This document shows positions 1 through 6,905 of a DNA stretch of 10,611 nucleotides, piece by piece. The stretch covers positions 1 to 10,611 of the forward strand of contig DRZV01000004.1 of NCBI GenBank assembly GCA_011375465.1, read 5' to 3'. Numbering within the stretch: position 1 is the first letter of the stretch; the number at the start of each line of letters is the position of its first letter. A model generated the notes under the pieces. The model searched no databases. It was not told the DNA's origin and worked only from the letters and a program-made list of their open reading frames with translations. Made by a program: the position numbers and the translations under genes. The stretch is from Neomoorella mulderi. Lineage in GTDB: Bacteria > Bacillota > DSM-521 > Neomoorellales > Neomoorellaceae.

Positions 1-923
1 GAAAAGTCGGGGTCTGATTCCTCTTTCAGCTCAAAGGTCATGTGCACCGAATAGCGCCCTTCTTTGGTCCGGATGAGCTCCACGGTGTAGGGCTGTCTGG
101 CAGCTAAAAGCTCCAGGACTTTAGCCTTGTGCTTCTCCGGCAACCAGAGCCTGCCCTCTACTTTGGGAGCGCGGCTCATCTTCGGACGGCCGAGTCTGTC
201 CTCCCCTATCTGCTCCGAGAGGTGGGAGATGGTGATTGATAAGCGGAATTCCTGCCCGTTAAAAGAGACCTTCATGTTGGGGTTGCCGCCCTTGGTCTCG
301 TCTCCTCGGGCATAGAGCCGGTTTCTGCGGGCAGCCCGCCACTCTTCTCTGGAAGTTTTGCCCCTGCAGACCCTCTGCCAGAGCTTCCTCCCGCCGAAGA
401 CCACCTTGAGGATGGTACCGTTTTCCTGATGGGCTTTCAGCTCCTTAAGCTTCTTTTCCAGGGAAGAGAGGCGGTTCTCCCGCCCCCTGACCGTGAGCTT
501 AAGCTTCCTTACCTCATCCTCCGGAAGCCCCTTATCGACCGCCCGCTTCAGCTTCCTTGCGGGAAAGCCCAGCTTCTTCCTGGCCCTTTTGAGCTTCTTT
601 TCGGTCTCCTCTATCTCCAGCTCCAGAAGTCCCCTTTGCGAGTCGATGATGCTCTGGGCTTTGAGCCTGGCGTCGTCCGCATAGCGGGAGTTGAGCCCGA
701 AAAGCTCCTGGCCCCGCTTCTTGATCTCGCTGCAGGGTACGCCTTCTAAAAGCCGGTTGAAGGACCAGTGCTGGCAGGCGCAGAAAAGCTGCATCTCAGT
801 GGAGAGGGGGTCTTCCTCCCCCCGGCTCCACTTTAAAAAACGAAAGGCGAGGAAGAGTTCCGGGAAGAACTCCCCGCATACCGTGAAGTCGAGCCCGTCC
901 TTTTCTTTACGCTTTTTCGGCAT
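1..923 (-). CDS. tnpB: TnpB-related protein of an IS607/IS605-type element, N-terminal 307 residues
   Basis: The frame opens with ATG at 923 (MPKKRKEKDG) and stays open to the left edge, giving 307 residues without a stop. Recognisable stretches in order are QHWSFNRLLEG near residue 50, LNSRYADDARLKAQ near residue 80, a strongly charged Lys/Glu coiled-coil-like region at about 105-170, EEWRAARRNRLYARGDETKG at about 205-225, and ITISHLSEQ followed by RAPKVEGRLWLPEKH at about 245-280. These match my recollection of TnpB-related proteins common in Moorella- and Desulfotomaculum-type genomes. The RuvC-like nuclease half and zinc ribbon lie beyond the edge, so catalytic residues cannot be checked. 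Established knowledge: TnpB proteins are RNA-guided DNA nucleases that help IS200/IS605 and IS607 elements persist. The start overlaps the 3' end of tnpA by 17 nt; AGGAG lies about 11 nt upstream. Unlike tnpA this frame shows no damage. Confidence 0.85.
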   Translation of the reverse strand, partial: MPKKRKEKDGLDFTVCGEFFPELFLAFRFLKWSRGEEDPLSTEMQLFCACQHWSFNRLLEGVPCSEIKKRGQELFGLNSRYADDARLKAQSIIDSQRGLLELEIEETEKKLKRARKKLGFPARKLKRAVDKGLPEDEVRKLKLTVRGRENRLSSLEKKLKELKAHQENGTILKVVFGGRKLWQRVCRGKTSREEWRAARRNRLYARGDETKGGNPNMKVSFNGQEFRLSITISHLSEQIGEDRLGRPKMSRAPKVEGRLWLPEKHKAKVLELLAARQPYTVELIRTKEGRYSVHMTFELKEESDPDF

Positions 924-1541
924 CCCTTATCAGCTCCTGAAAGCCCTGCCGGATCTTCCTGCTGCCCCTCTTCCCGCAGGTCCGGGCAGAGGAAGGAGGT
1001 GACGAGGGCCAGCAGGTCCTGCACCAGTTCCGTATGGGCGTCTTCAGGTTCTTTCTGGGAAGTGACCTCTATCTTTTCGCCGCAGTGCTTTCAGGTGGCG
1101 CTCCAGGTAGGCATGCCCGAACCTCGCCAGCCTCTCGGGATACTCGATGACGAGTTTTTTAAACTCTCCCCGTTCGGCGCCCTTCAGCATCCGTTCCAAA
1201 CCCCGGCGCTTCTGGTTCAGCCCCGAGGCCACATCTGTGTACTCCGCCACTACACGGCAGCCCTTCTCCCGCGCGTAGACCCGCAGCCTCTCCAGCTGCC
1301 GCTGCAGGTTTCCGGCGTCGGCCTGCTTTTTTGTAGACACCCGGGCGTAGAGGACGACCGCGCCTGGTTCCGCCTTCACCCCTCCCGTCCAAAGTCGAGC
1401 GGTTGATCTCCTCTTCCGGGTCATCCCTTGACCGCTGGGGAGACGCACGGGCCTGATCAGCCCCTGTTTTTCCCACGCCCGGAGCCTGTTCGGGTGCACG
1501 CCCAACCTCTTTGCCGTTTCTCTGATTGGTAAAAGTTTCAT
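907..1541 (-). pseudogene. tnpA: IS607-type serine recombinase (TnpA), disrupted by frameshifts
   Basis: The gene starts at ATG 1541 with a MerR-like helix-turn-helix (MKLLPIRETAKRLGVHPNRL, then RAWEKQGLI). It continues with the small serine-recombinase catalytic domain: YARVSTKKQ, whose Ser (about residue 69) is the expected nucleophile, then DVASGLNQKRRGL and LVIEYPERLARFG. Family-like sequence then jumps between frames. The wing after the HTH reads best as DDPEEEINR in another frame (switch near 1424-1428, return near 1370-1390). The part after HLKAL continues as IEVTSQKEPEDAHTELVQD in a second frame from about 1080. From about 990 it continues as SARTCGKRGSRKIRQGFQEL and ends at TAA 907-909. 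The single open frame from 1541 to 1044 misreads the wing and stops early, losing the C-terminal helix. Four indels in about 450 bp argue for decay, although sequencing error cannot be excluded. Confidence 0.8.
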
Positions 1542-1547
1542 GTTTTC

Positions 1548-1576
1548 AGTACAGCAAAATGCACAGATACAGTCAA
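1548..1576 (-). promoter_or_regulatory. Candidate promoter of the IS607 element
   Basis: On the minus strand TTGACT (1571-1576) is separated by 17 nt from TGTACT (1548-1553), matching the sigma-A consensus at 5/6 and 4/6. The -10 box is only 6 nt from the tnpA ATG and no Shine-Dalgarno sequence precedes that ATG. If used, the transcript would therefore be leaderless or nearly so. This is a consensus match only. Confidence 0.35.
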
Positions 1577-1606
1577 TTAAGATTTCATTTTTTGAAGCTG
1601 TTGCGC

Positions 1607-1613
1607 ACCTCCT
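1607..1613 (-). promoter_or_regulatory. Orphan Shine-Dalgarno sequence downstream of queA
   Basis: AGGAGGT on the minus strand lies 2 nt after the queA stop codon (1616-1618). No ATG, GTG or TTG occurs at a usable distance: the next ATG is 18 nt away and is followed by a stop after two codons. The site probably served the next gene of the operon (tgt usually follows queA), whose start was displaced by the IS607 element. The site is seen; its former role is inferred. Confidence 0.55.
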
Positions 1614-1615
1614 GC

Positions 1616-2644
1616 TCACAGTATCAACATGGCGTCGCCGAAGCTGAAAAACCTGTAGCCCTCCTGCACGGCCACCTGATAAGCCCGCATCACCCTCTCC
1701 CTGCCCGCAAAGGCGCACACCAGCATGAGGAGGGTGCTGCGAGGAAAATGAAAATTGGTGATGAGAATATCTATCACCTTGAACCTGTAGCCAGGATAAA
1801 TGAAAAGATCGGTCCGACCCTTGCCCGGCTGGACCAAGCCCTGGGGAGTGGCGGCTGTTTCCAGAGCCCTCACCACGGTGGTGCCCACCGCCACCACCCT
1901 GCCTCCCCGGGCCCGGGCCTCGTTGACGATTTCAGCGGTCCGGACAGGCACTTCGAAGTATTCCGAATGCATCTTGTGCTGGGTTATATCCTCGGTCTTA
2001 ACTGGCCGGAAGGTACCCAATCCCACGTGCAGTAGGAGAGGAACGATTTGTACCCCTTGGGCCCGCAATCTGTCCAGCAAGCGGGGGGTAAAGTGAAGCC
2101 CGGCGGTGGGCGCTGCTGCTGACCCTTCTACCCGGGCATAAACCGTCTGGTACCGCTCTGGATCCGGGATTTTGGCCTTTATATAAGGGGGTAAAGGCGT
2201 TTCCCCCAGGCTATATAAAAGATCCCTCACGCTCCGGCCTTGACCCCAGAATCTTAAAATCCTCCCTCCTGAAAGGGTAGCTTCAATCACCTGGGCTCTG
2301 AGCTCCCCCTGGCCGAAAACCAGCTCTGTTCCCACCGGCGCTTTGCGTCCAGGCCGAACCAGGACCTCCCACACGTCCTTTTCCCTCTCCTCCAGGAGGA
2401 GCACTTCTATCTTGGCTCCGGTGGGAACCCTCTTGCCCCAGAGGCGGGCAGGTATCACCCGGCTTTCATTGATGACCAGCACGTCTCCCGCCCGGAGGTA
2501 GGAGGGGAGATCGTAGAAATGTCTGTGCTCTATCCTGTCCTCCTCCCGATGAAGCACGAGGAGCCGCGAAGCGTCCCGCGGCTCCACCGGGGTCTGGGCT
2601 ATGAGATCCGGTGGAAGGTGGAAATCGAAATCCTCCAGCCGCAA
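1616..2644 (-). CDS. queA: S-adenosylmethionine:tRNA ribosyltransferase-isomerase QueA
   Basis: QueA transfers and isomerises the ribose of S-adenosylmethionine onto 7-aminomethyl-7-deazaguanine in tRNA (position 34 of GUN anticodons), making epoxyqueuosine, the penultimate step of queuosine synthesis in the cytoplasm. The protein has the family N-terminus RLEDFDFHLPPDLIAQTP, the motifs AAPTAGLHFT, HVGLGTFRPV, GTTVVRALE and TNFHFPRSTLLMLV, and the usual end FSFGDAMLIL. I place the start at TTG 2644. It has AGGAGG six bases upstream, begins exactly where the family begins and gives 342 residues. The frame also extends nine codons up to another TTG at 2671, but that would overlap spoIID and has no better ribosome binding site. 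The Shine-Dalgarno overlaps the spoIID TAG, indicating coupled translation. The usual partner tgt is not next; an IS607 element is. Confidence 0.96.
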   Translation of the reverse strand: MRLEDFDFHLPPDLIAQTPVEPRDASRLLVLHREEDRIEHRHFYDLPSYLRAGDVLVINESRVIPARLWGKRVPTGAKIEVLLLEEREKDVWEVLVRPGRKAPVGTELVFGQGELRAQVIEATLSGGRILRFWGQGRSVRDLLYSLGETPLPPYIKAKIPDPERYQTVYARVEGSAAAPTAGLHFTPRLLDRLRAQGVQIVPLLLHVGLGTFRPVKTEDITQHKMHSEYFEVPVRTAEIVNEARARGGRVVAVGTTVVRALETAATPQGLVQPGKGRTDLFIYPGYRFKVIDILITNFHFPRSTLLMLVCAFAGRERVMRAYQVAVQEGYRFFSFGDAMLIL

Positions 2645-2654
2645 ACTCCCCCTC

Positions 2655-4073
2655 CTAATAGAGCGCCGCAACCTGCAAACGCTGATCGAATTTGCCTTGG
2701 TTGTAGTAGTGTTCTAAGATCTGGCGGCAGTTATAGCCCTTTATGGCCATACCCATGGCCCCCCACTGGGAAAGCCCCACACCGTGGCCGTGCCCCTTGC
2801 CCTGGAAGGTTATCCGGGTGAATATCTTGGGGACCTTTTTCTCCCCATACTTTCCTTTGAGGAAGTATTCTTCCGCCGGACCGTTGGGGGAAGGGCTACA
2901 TCCCTGGGCTCCCAGCACTGCCAGATCGCCTCCATAGCTTTTACTGTAAATCCTTCCGCCTCCTGTCAAGATGTATACGGTGGAGTCCATCTCTCCCTGG
3001 AAAAGGGTGCTCTTCAGCCCCACCACCCCCCTTATGGCGTCCTTACACACCGTTATGGTCCCCTGGGTTGTCTTTATGTCCACACGGGTTACCCTTCCCG
3101 ACACCGTTTCCCCGCCGCCTTCCCCCTGGCGGTTGAAGAGAAGGTCCACCACCTGCCCTTCCAGGCTGCGGCCCTGGCGGGACAGCCAGCTTCTGACCCT
3201 ATCCTCTACCTCCTGGCGGCTGAGGCAAAGGCTCCAGGTGTAGCTGCTGGCAGGCCAGCCGCCAGGGGTCTGATTCGGGTACCTCACGGCCCAGTCGTCC
3301 TCAGGAGAAGGCACCCCTTTGAGATAGGGGCGACTGCCAGACCATACATTTTCACAGTCCTCTGTATGGCCCCCGGCATTGGCGTGGAAACAGGCTTCCA
3401 CCACCTTGCCCTCATATAGGAGCACCTGCCCCCTGGTGGAATCCACCGCCTCCTTGACCCGGGAAGAATAGGGTCCATAGCTCAATTCGGCTTCATAGCC
3501 TTTATACACTTGGCTGGCCTCGCTATCCTTCAAGTCATAGAGCGCCGCCGGCCTTAAATGGCTATAGGCGTAAGAGCGGGAAATTATGGCCTGGGCCTTG
3601 AGGGCCTCCACAGGGGCGCTGGCGGGCATCTCCTTGCCCACTACCCCGTAGAGATATCTCTCCATATCCAGGGTGTTTATGGCCAGCAAGCCCTTTTCCC
3701 CCACCAGGAGGGTCAATTCCCCTCGGTAGCGGCAACCCCTATAGGCGAAGAGGGACTCTCCTGGATCTCCCAGGGCTTTTAATTTAAGGCCGCACCTCAA
3801 AGGGGTCTCAAGGCTGTTTCTATAAAGGGACAGGATCCCCCCCTTCACCTCTGCCCTACATGCCTCCCCCGGCGCCACCTTGCCCATTTCCCTTCCGCTC
3901 TCCAGATCCACCAGGCAATAATCCCCCCGGAGGACCTGGAATTCGGCCTGAGGGGTCTCCTGTCCCAAAAGGATCCTTATGGAAGGGGGGGCCTGAGCCG
4001 AGGCCCGGGCACAAAAAATCCATAAAAAGAACAGAAACACACCTGCGGTTAAAAAAGGGCTAATCCTCTTCAT
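2655..4073 (-). CDS. SpoIID/LytB-domain protein (stage II sporulation protein D family)
   Basis: SpoIID is a membrane-anchored lytic transglycosylase that trims peptide-free glycan during engulfment; LytB/SpoIID paralogues act on peptidoglycan in other settings. Seen here: an N-terminal hydrophobic segment (about residues 6-22) ending ARASAQA, which could be an anchor or a cleaved signal peptide; the domain core RYLYGVVGKEMP, where Glu148 aligns with the catalytic Glu of SpoIID; QAIISRSYAY; FHANAGGHTEDCENVW; and the C-terminal GHGHGVGLSQWGAMGMA (about 427-443) followed by QILEHYYNQGKF. At 472 residues it is longer than Bacillus SpoIID (about 340). The surplus is an N-terminal stretch and about 70 residues before the GHGHG motif. 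The ATG overlaps the end of the upstream gene by 14 nt, with GGAGGGGG about 8 nt upstream. Canonical spoIID sits next to murA/spoIIID, so this copy by ruvB-queA may be a paralogue rather than the engulfment enzyme itself. Confidence 0.9.
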   Translation of the reverse strand: MKRISPFLTAGVFLFFLWIFCARASAQAPPSIRILLGQETPQAEFQVLRGDYCLVDLESGREMGKVAPGEACRAEVKGGILSLYRNSLETPLRCGLKLKALGDPGESLFAYRGCRYRGELTLLVGEKGLLAINTLDMERYLYGVVGKEMPASAPVEALKAQAIISRSYAYSHLRPAALYDLKDSEASQVYKGYEAELSYGPYSSRVKEAVDSTRGQVLLYEGKVVEACFHANAGGHTEDCENVWSGSRPYLKGVPSPEDDWAVRYPNQTPGGWPASSYTWSLCLSRQEVEDRVRSWLSRQGRSLEGQVVDLLFNRQGEGGGETVSGRVTRVDIKTTQGTITVCKDAIRGVVGLKSTLFQGEMDSTVYILTGGGRIYSKSYGGDLAVLGAQGCSPSPNGPAEEYFLKGKYGEKKVPKIFTRITFQGKGHGHGVGLSQWGAMGMAIKGYNCRQILEHYYNQGKFDQRLQVAALY

Positions 4074-5019
4074 GAAATTTCTCCCCCTCCGCTTTCACCG
4101 CGCTGCAGATCCTGGCCCTCTGAAATATCTGGGTGGCAGTGTCCCCCAAACTATAGGCCAGCTGCTCAGCAGGCTCCCTCGCTTCTTTTACAAGGGGGAA
4201 TACCTTTATATCCAAGCTGGCCTTTTCTCCCGGCAGGACATATCCCTGACGCAGGGCCTCCCTCAAGATAATCTCCAGGGATGGGCAGGCCTCTTCTCCC
4301 CTCAGCATCAAAGAGGATAGCAGCTTCTGGCCTTGGGGATTTATCCCCTTGCCCTCCAGCACCTTTTCCCCCTGATCAAGGACCAATTCTATACAGGGGC
4401 CGAAGTTCAGCATAACCCTGTAAGAGGGATAGGGCTCAGGAGGAGGGGCCGCAGCCCATCTCTCCAGGGAGAAAAAGATCAGGCCCAGGAGAAGGACGGC
4501 CACCACTGAAGCCACAAGGCGGTAAGGGTACCGGGGCGTAGGAGATTCGGGGGGCAGCCAAAGCTGGGAACCCACCCCTGGGGTAGCCGGAGCCTTTATC
4601 CTTTTCCAGAGGCCATCCCAGGTCAGGACCAGGGCCTCCTCTCCCTTTTTCTCCACCACCAGGCCCCGGGAGGGACCTGGTTCTGCCGAAAGGCCTTTTT
4701 CTATAAAGCTCCTCAAGGCAGGGAAAGGCCCGGAGAAGAGAAGGGCCATAGCTGTAACATATTTCTCGTGGGGCTTAAGTTGAGATCGGCTCGCCTCGCA
4801 GGCTTTTTCCAAGGCCCTTAAAGGCAGCCTCCTGCGCCGGCGTAGATAGTCCTTTATCAGGGGATGGGCGGCTGCTACCCGGGCCGCGGCCAGCATCTGA
4901 TCCCTAATTTTAGGTGTTTCCGGGCTGCTCTTGGCTATAGCCTCCGGGCTCAAGCCGTATTCCCCCAATCGGGCCTTAAAGAGCCCCATCTCCTCCTGCC
5001 ATCCTCCCCTTTCCTCCAT
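4060..5019 (-). CDS. SigI C-terminal domain fused to a transmembrane RsgI-type anti-sigma factor
   Basis: Residues 7-109 resemble the C-terminal domain of Bacillus SigI (EE..F...L..YGLS, SPE...R, RLPLRALEKACEASRS, HEKYVTAMALLFSG). Residues 118-158 resemble the RsgI N-terminal domain (RGLVVEKKGEEALVLTWDG, then LWLPPES). Residues 168-184 are one membrane span. Residues 199-275 resemble the external RsgI middle domain (GPCIELVLD, EGKGINPQGQKLL, ALRQGYVL). The order is sigma-I C-domain, anti-sigma domain, membrane, sensor. Known: RsgI-N binds the SigI C-domain and holds SigI at the membrane until proteolysis frees it. There is no SigI region-2 domain here or upstream, since DUF2905 ends 22 nt away, so it cannot be a complete sigma factor. 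RsgI's Asn-Pro self-cleavage site reads Gly-Pro (residues 207-208). The start is ATG 5019 with AAGGAG about 9 nt upstream; the 3' end overlaps spoIID by 14 nt. Homology is from my memory of the Bacillus proteins; role unknown. Confidence 0.82.
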   Translation of the reverse strand: MEERGGWQEEMGLFKARLGEYGLSPEAIAKSSPETPKIRDQMLAAARVAAAHPLIKDYLRRRRRLPLRALEKACEASRSQLKPHEKYVTAMALLFSGPFPALRSFIEKGLSAEPGPSRGLVVEKKGEEALVLTWDGLWKRIKAPATPGVGSQLWLPPESPTPRYPYRLVASVVAVLLLGLIFFSLERWAAAPPPEPYPSYRVMLNFGPCIELVLDQGEKVLEGKGINPQGQKLLSSLMLRGEEACPSLEIILREALRQGYVLPGEKASLDIKVFPLVKEAREPAEQLAYSLGDTATQIFQRARICSAVKAEGEKFHEED

Positions 5020-5041
5020 AAGGCCATCTCCTTCCTGTTTT

Positions 5042-5281
5042 TCAATGTCTCAATATAAGGTTGAGCAGGATAGTCAAGAGCAGGCTCAACAGGATGCAGG
5101 TGACCAGGGGGAAGTAAAAAGTAAAGGCCCCTTTTTGTATATAGATGTCCCCCGGCAGGCGGCCCAAGGGCAGATTTTTTTCCAAAAGATACAATAGTCC
5201 TCCCATAATTACAAGGAGCGCACCTATACCTATGAGCATCTTGCCCAACATGCCATTGCCACCCACCAGCTCCACCCCCAT
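5042..5281 (-). CDS. DUF2905 small membrane protein
   Basis: This is a 69-79 residue protein with two hydrophobic segments: MLIGIGALLVIMGGLLYLL and LVTCILLSLLLTILLNLIL. The conserved centre LGRLPGDIYIQKGAFTFYFPL between them is the signature of DUF2905, a family of unknown function that typically sits beside ruvB in Firmicutes (YrzS in Bacillus, as I recall). The longest frame starts at ATG 5281, 6 nt after the ruvB stop, without a clear Shine-Dalgarno. A second ATG at 5251 has GGGTGG just upstream and would give the 69-residue form, closer to the family's usual beginning, so the start is uncertain. The position argues for co-transcription with ruvB and the SigI/RsgI-like gene. Confidence 0.88.
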   Translation of the reverse strand: MGVELVGGNGMLGKMLIGIGALLVIMGGLLYLLEKNLPLGRLPGDIYIQKGAFTFYFPLVTCILLSLLLTILLNLILRH

Positions 5282-5287
5282 GATCTT

Positions 5288-6292
5288 TTAAAAAAGCCCG
5301 GGATCTATCCCTAAATGTTCGTAAGCCTTGGGAGTAGCCACCCTTCCCCGGGGAGTGCGCTGCAGCAACCCCCTCTGGATCAAAAAAGGTTCGTACACCT
5401 CTTCTATGGTCCCCGGATCTTCGCTTATGGCCGTGGCCAGGGTTTCCAGCCCCACCGGCCCCCCCTGGAATTTATGGATTAAGGTGCGCAAAAGACGGCG
5501 ATCGCAGTGATCCAACCCCAGAGGATCCACCTGCAACAGCTCCAGGGCCTCCCGGGCCACAGCGCCGGTGATAACTCCCCCTGCCCTCACTTCAGCATAA
5601 TCCCTGACCCTCTTAAGAAGCCGGTTGGCTATCCTGGGGGTCCCTCGGGAACGGCAGGCGATCTCCCTGGCCCCTTCGGGTTCTATATCCACCTTCAGGA
5701 TAGCTGCCGAACGCATTACGATCTTTTCCAATTCCTCTTCATTATAAAAATCAAGCCGGGCATTTATGCCAAAACGCTCCCTGAGGGGAGAGGATAGAAG
5801 GCCTATCCGGGTGGTGGCGCCTACCAAAGTGAAGGGGACCAAGTTTAGCCGGAGAATGCGGGCAGCAGGCCCTTTGCCCAGTACTATATCCAGAGCGAAA
5901 TCTTCCATGGCAGGATAGAGGATCTCCTCCACCGCCCGGGGCAGGCGGTGGATCTCGTCTATGAAGAGCACGTCCCTGGGTTCCAGGTTGGTCAAAATGG
6001 CAGCCAGGTCTCCAGCCCTTTCCAAGGCCGGTCCAGAAGTGACTTTCATATTCACCCCCAGTTCGTTGGCTATTATGCCGGCCAGGGTAGTCTTGCCCAG
6101 CCCCGGGGGACCATGGAGGAGGACATGGTCCAGGGCCTCCCCTCTCTCCCGGGCAGCCTGAATAAAGATGCTTATAGTTTCTTTTATATGTTCCTGCCCT
6201 ATGTACTCTTTAAGATGCCGGGGCCTTAAGCTTGTTTCCAGTTCTCCCTCCCCGTTTATCTGCTCTCCGGCAAGCAGCCTCTCCCTCTTCAA
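5288..6292 (-). CDS. ruvB: Holliday junction branch-migration helicase RuvB
   Basis: RuvB is the AAA+ motor that, with RuvA, drives branch migration of Holliday junctions. Visible motifs are: LRPRHLKEYIGQ at the N-terminus; Walker A GPPGLGKTT (61-69); Walker B VLFIDEIH (108-115); sensor 1 GATTR (158-162); RERFG (171-175), the presumed arginine-finger region; sensor 2 SRGTPRIANRLLKRVRD (215-231); and a C-terminal winged helix ending PKAYEHLGI. The 334-residue length is normal. The start is TTG 6292, overlapping the ruvA stop as TTGA, so translation is probably coupled to ruvA. AGGAG lies only 1 nt from this TTG, but a further G-rich tract lies 8-10 nt upstream. The family N-terminus fits this start. 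Confidence 0.98.
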   Translation of the reverse strand: MKRERLLAGEQINGEGELETSLRPRHLKEYIGQEHIKETISIFIQAARERGEALDHVLLHGPPGLGKTTLAGIIANELGVNMKVTSGPALERAGDLAAILTNLEPRDVLFIDEIHRLPRAVEEILYPAMEDFALDIVLGKGPAARILRLNLVPFTLVGATTRIGLLSSPLRERFGINARLDFYNEEELEKIVMRSAAILKVDIEPEGAREIACRSRGTPRIANRLLKRVRDYAEVRAGGVITGAVAREALELLQVDPLGLDHCDRRLLRTLIHKFQGGPVGLETLATAISEDPGTIEEVYEPFLIQRGLLQRTPRGRVATPKAYEHLGIDPGLF

Positions 6293-6894
6293 GCTCCTGG
6301 CCCCCCTCTACCTATGATCTGCAGAGCCCGATGAACCAATTCCGCCACCCCGGCCGTATCCCCCAAATCCCTCTGGGCTTGAAGGAGGATAGGTTTTATC
6401 TCCCCAGGGGAATAGCCTAAGGAGAGAAGGGCTGCTTGAGCCTGTCCTACAACCCCTTCAGCTTCTGCAGTAGGGATCATCCCCTCATCTTCCGCCACCT
6501 TAGACAAAATTTCTTTGAGTTCCAGGAGAATCCTGCGGGCCTTTTTGACACCTATACCCGGCAGGCGGGTGAGGAAATCCAGATCCTCATGTAGAATGGC
6601 TGCCACCAGTTCTTCAGGGGTGGCCTTCCCCAGGATTTGCAGGGCCCCCCGAGGCCCGATGCCCGAAACCCGCCTCAAAAGGGAAAAGAAGCGGGCCTCC
6701 CCTTGGCTGAGAAAACCGTAGATATCCAGGGCATCCTCCCGGATCAAAAGATGGGTATAGACCGTCACCTGGCTGCCCAGGGGAGGCCATGCCCTGCCCT
6801 CTGGAGTCCTGATGAACCAGCCTATACCACCCGTTTCCAGCCACACACCCTGAGGTCCTATCCAGCGGAGTTTCCCCCTTAAATAGGCTATCAC
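6289..6894 (-). CDS. ruvA: Holliday junction DNA-binding protein RuvA
   Basis: RuvA is the tetrameric four-way-junction binder that loads RuvB rings. The OB-fold domain begins MIAYLRGKL and includes YTHLLIREDALDIYGF. Two helix-hairpin-helix motifs follow: VSGIGPRGALQIL (76-88) and LPGIGVKKARRILLELK (111-127). A flexible acidic linker leads to the C-terminal RuvB-binding three-helix domain (AQAALLSLGYSPGEIK onward). At 201 residues it is typical. The start is GTG 6894, 11 nt after the ruvC stop, with a G-rich tract (AGGTAGGGGGGG) as ribosome binding site. The stop overlaps the ruvB start by 4 nt. Confidence 0.98.
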   Translation of the reverse strand: MIAYLRGKLRWIGPQGVWLETGGIGWFIRTPEGRAWPPLGSQVTVYTHLLIREDALDIYGFLSQGEARFFSLLRRVSGIGPRGALQILGKATPEELVAAILHEDLDFLTRLPGIGVKKARRILLELKEILSKVAEDEGMIPTAEAEGVVGQAQAALLSLGYSPGEIKPILLQAQRDLGDTAGVAELVHRALQIIGRGGPGA

Positions 6895-6905
6895 CAGAAC
6901 CCCCC

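Larger units (their letters stand above)
1..1606 (-). mobile_element. IS607-family insertion element, partial (right end beyond window)
   Basis: A serine-recombinase gene (tnpA-like, 907-1541) overlaps the start of a tnpB-like gene (923 to the left edge). This two-gene order, in the same direction and overlapping by a few codons, is the IS607 arrangement. The upstream boundary is not visible as a repeat. It must lie between the tnpA start at 1541 and the Shine-Dalgarno sequence at 1607-1613 just after queA. IS607 elements have no long terminal inverted repeats, so their absence is expected. The other end, where TnpB elements encode their guide RNA, is outside the window. The recombinase gene is broken, so this copy could only move with help from another copy. 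Confidence 0.78.

Noticed and set aside
1542..1718. Open 59-codon extension upstream of the tnpA ATG, overlapping the queA 3' end
   Set aside because: The family N-terminus (helix-turn-helix) begins at ATG 1541, and the extension is antisense-free read-through of queA in another frame with low-complexity Gly/Arg content.
1526..2035. 169-codon open frame on the plus strand
   Set aside because: It lies opposite queA, which has full family motifs; the product is His/Pro-rich and unrecognisable, as expected for a shadow frame in G+C-rich DNA.
2784..3419. 211-codon open frame on the plus strand
   Set aside because: It lies entirely opposite the spoIID-family gene and has no recognisable domain or ribosome binding site.
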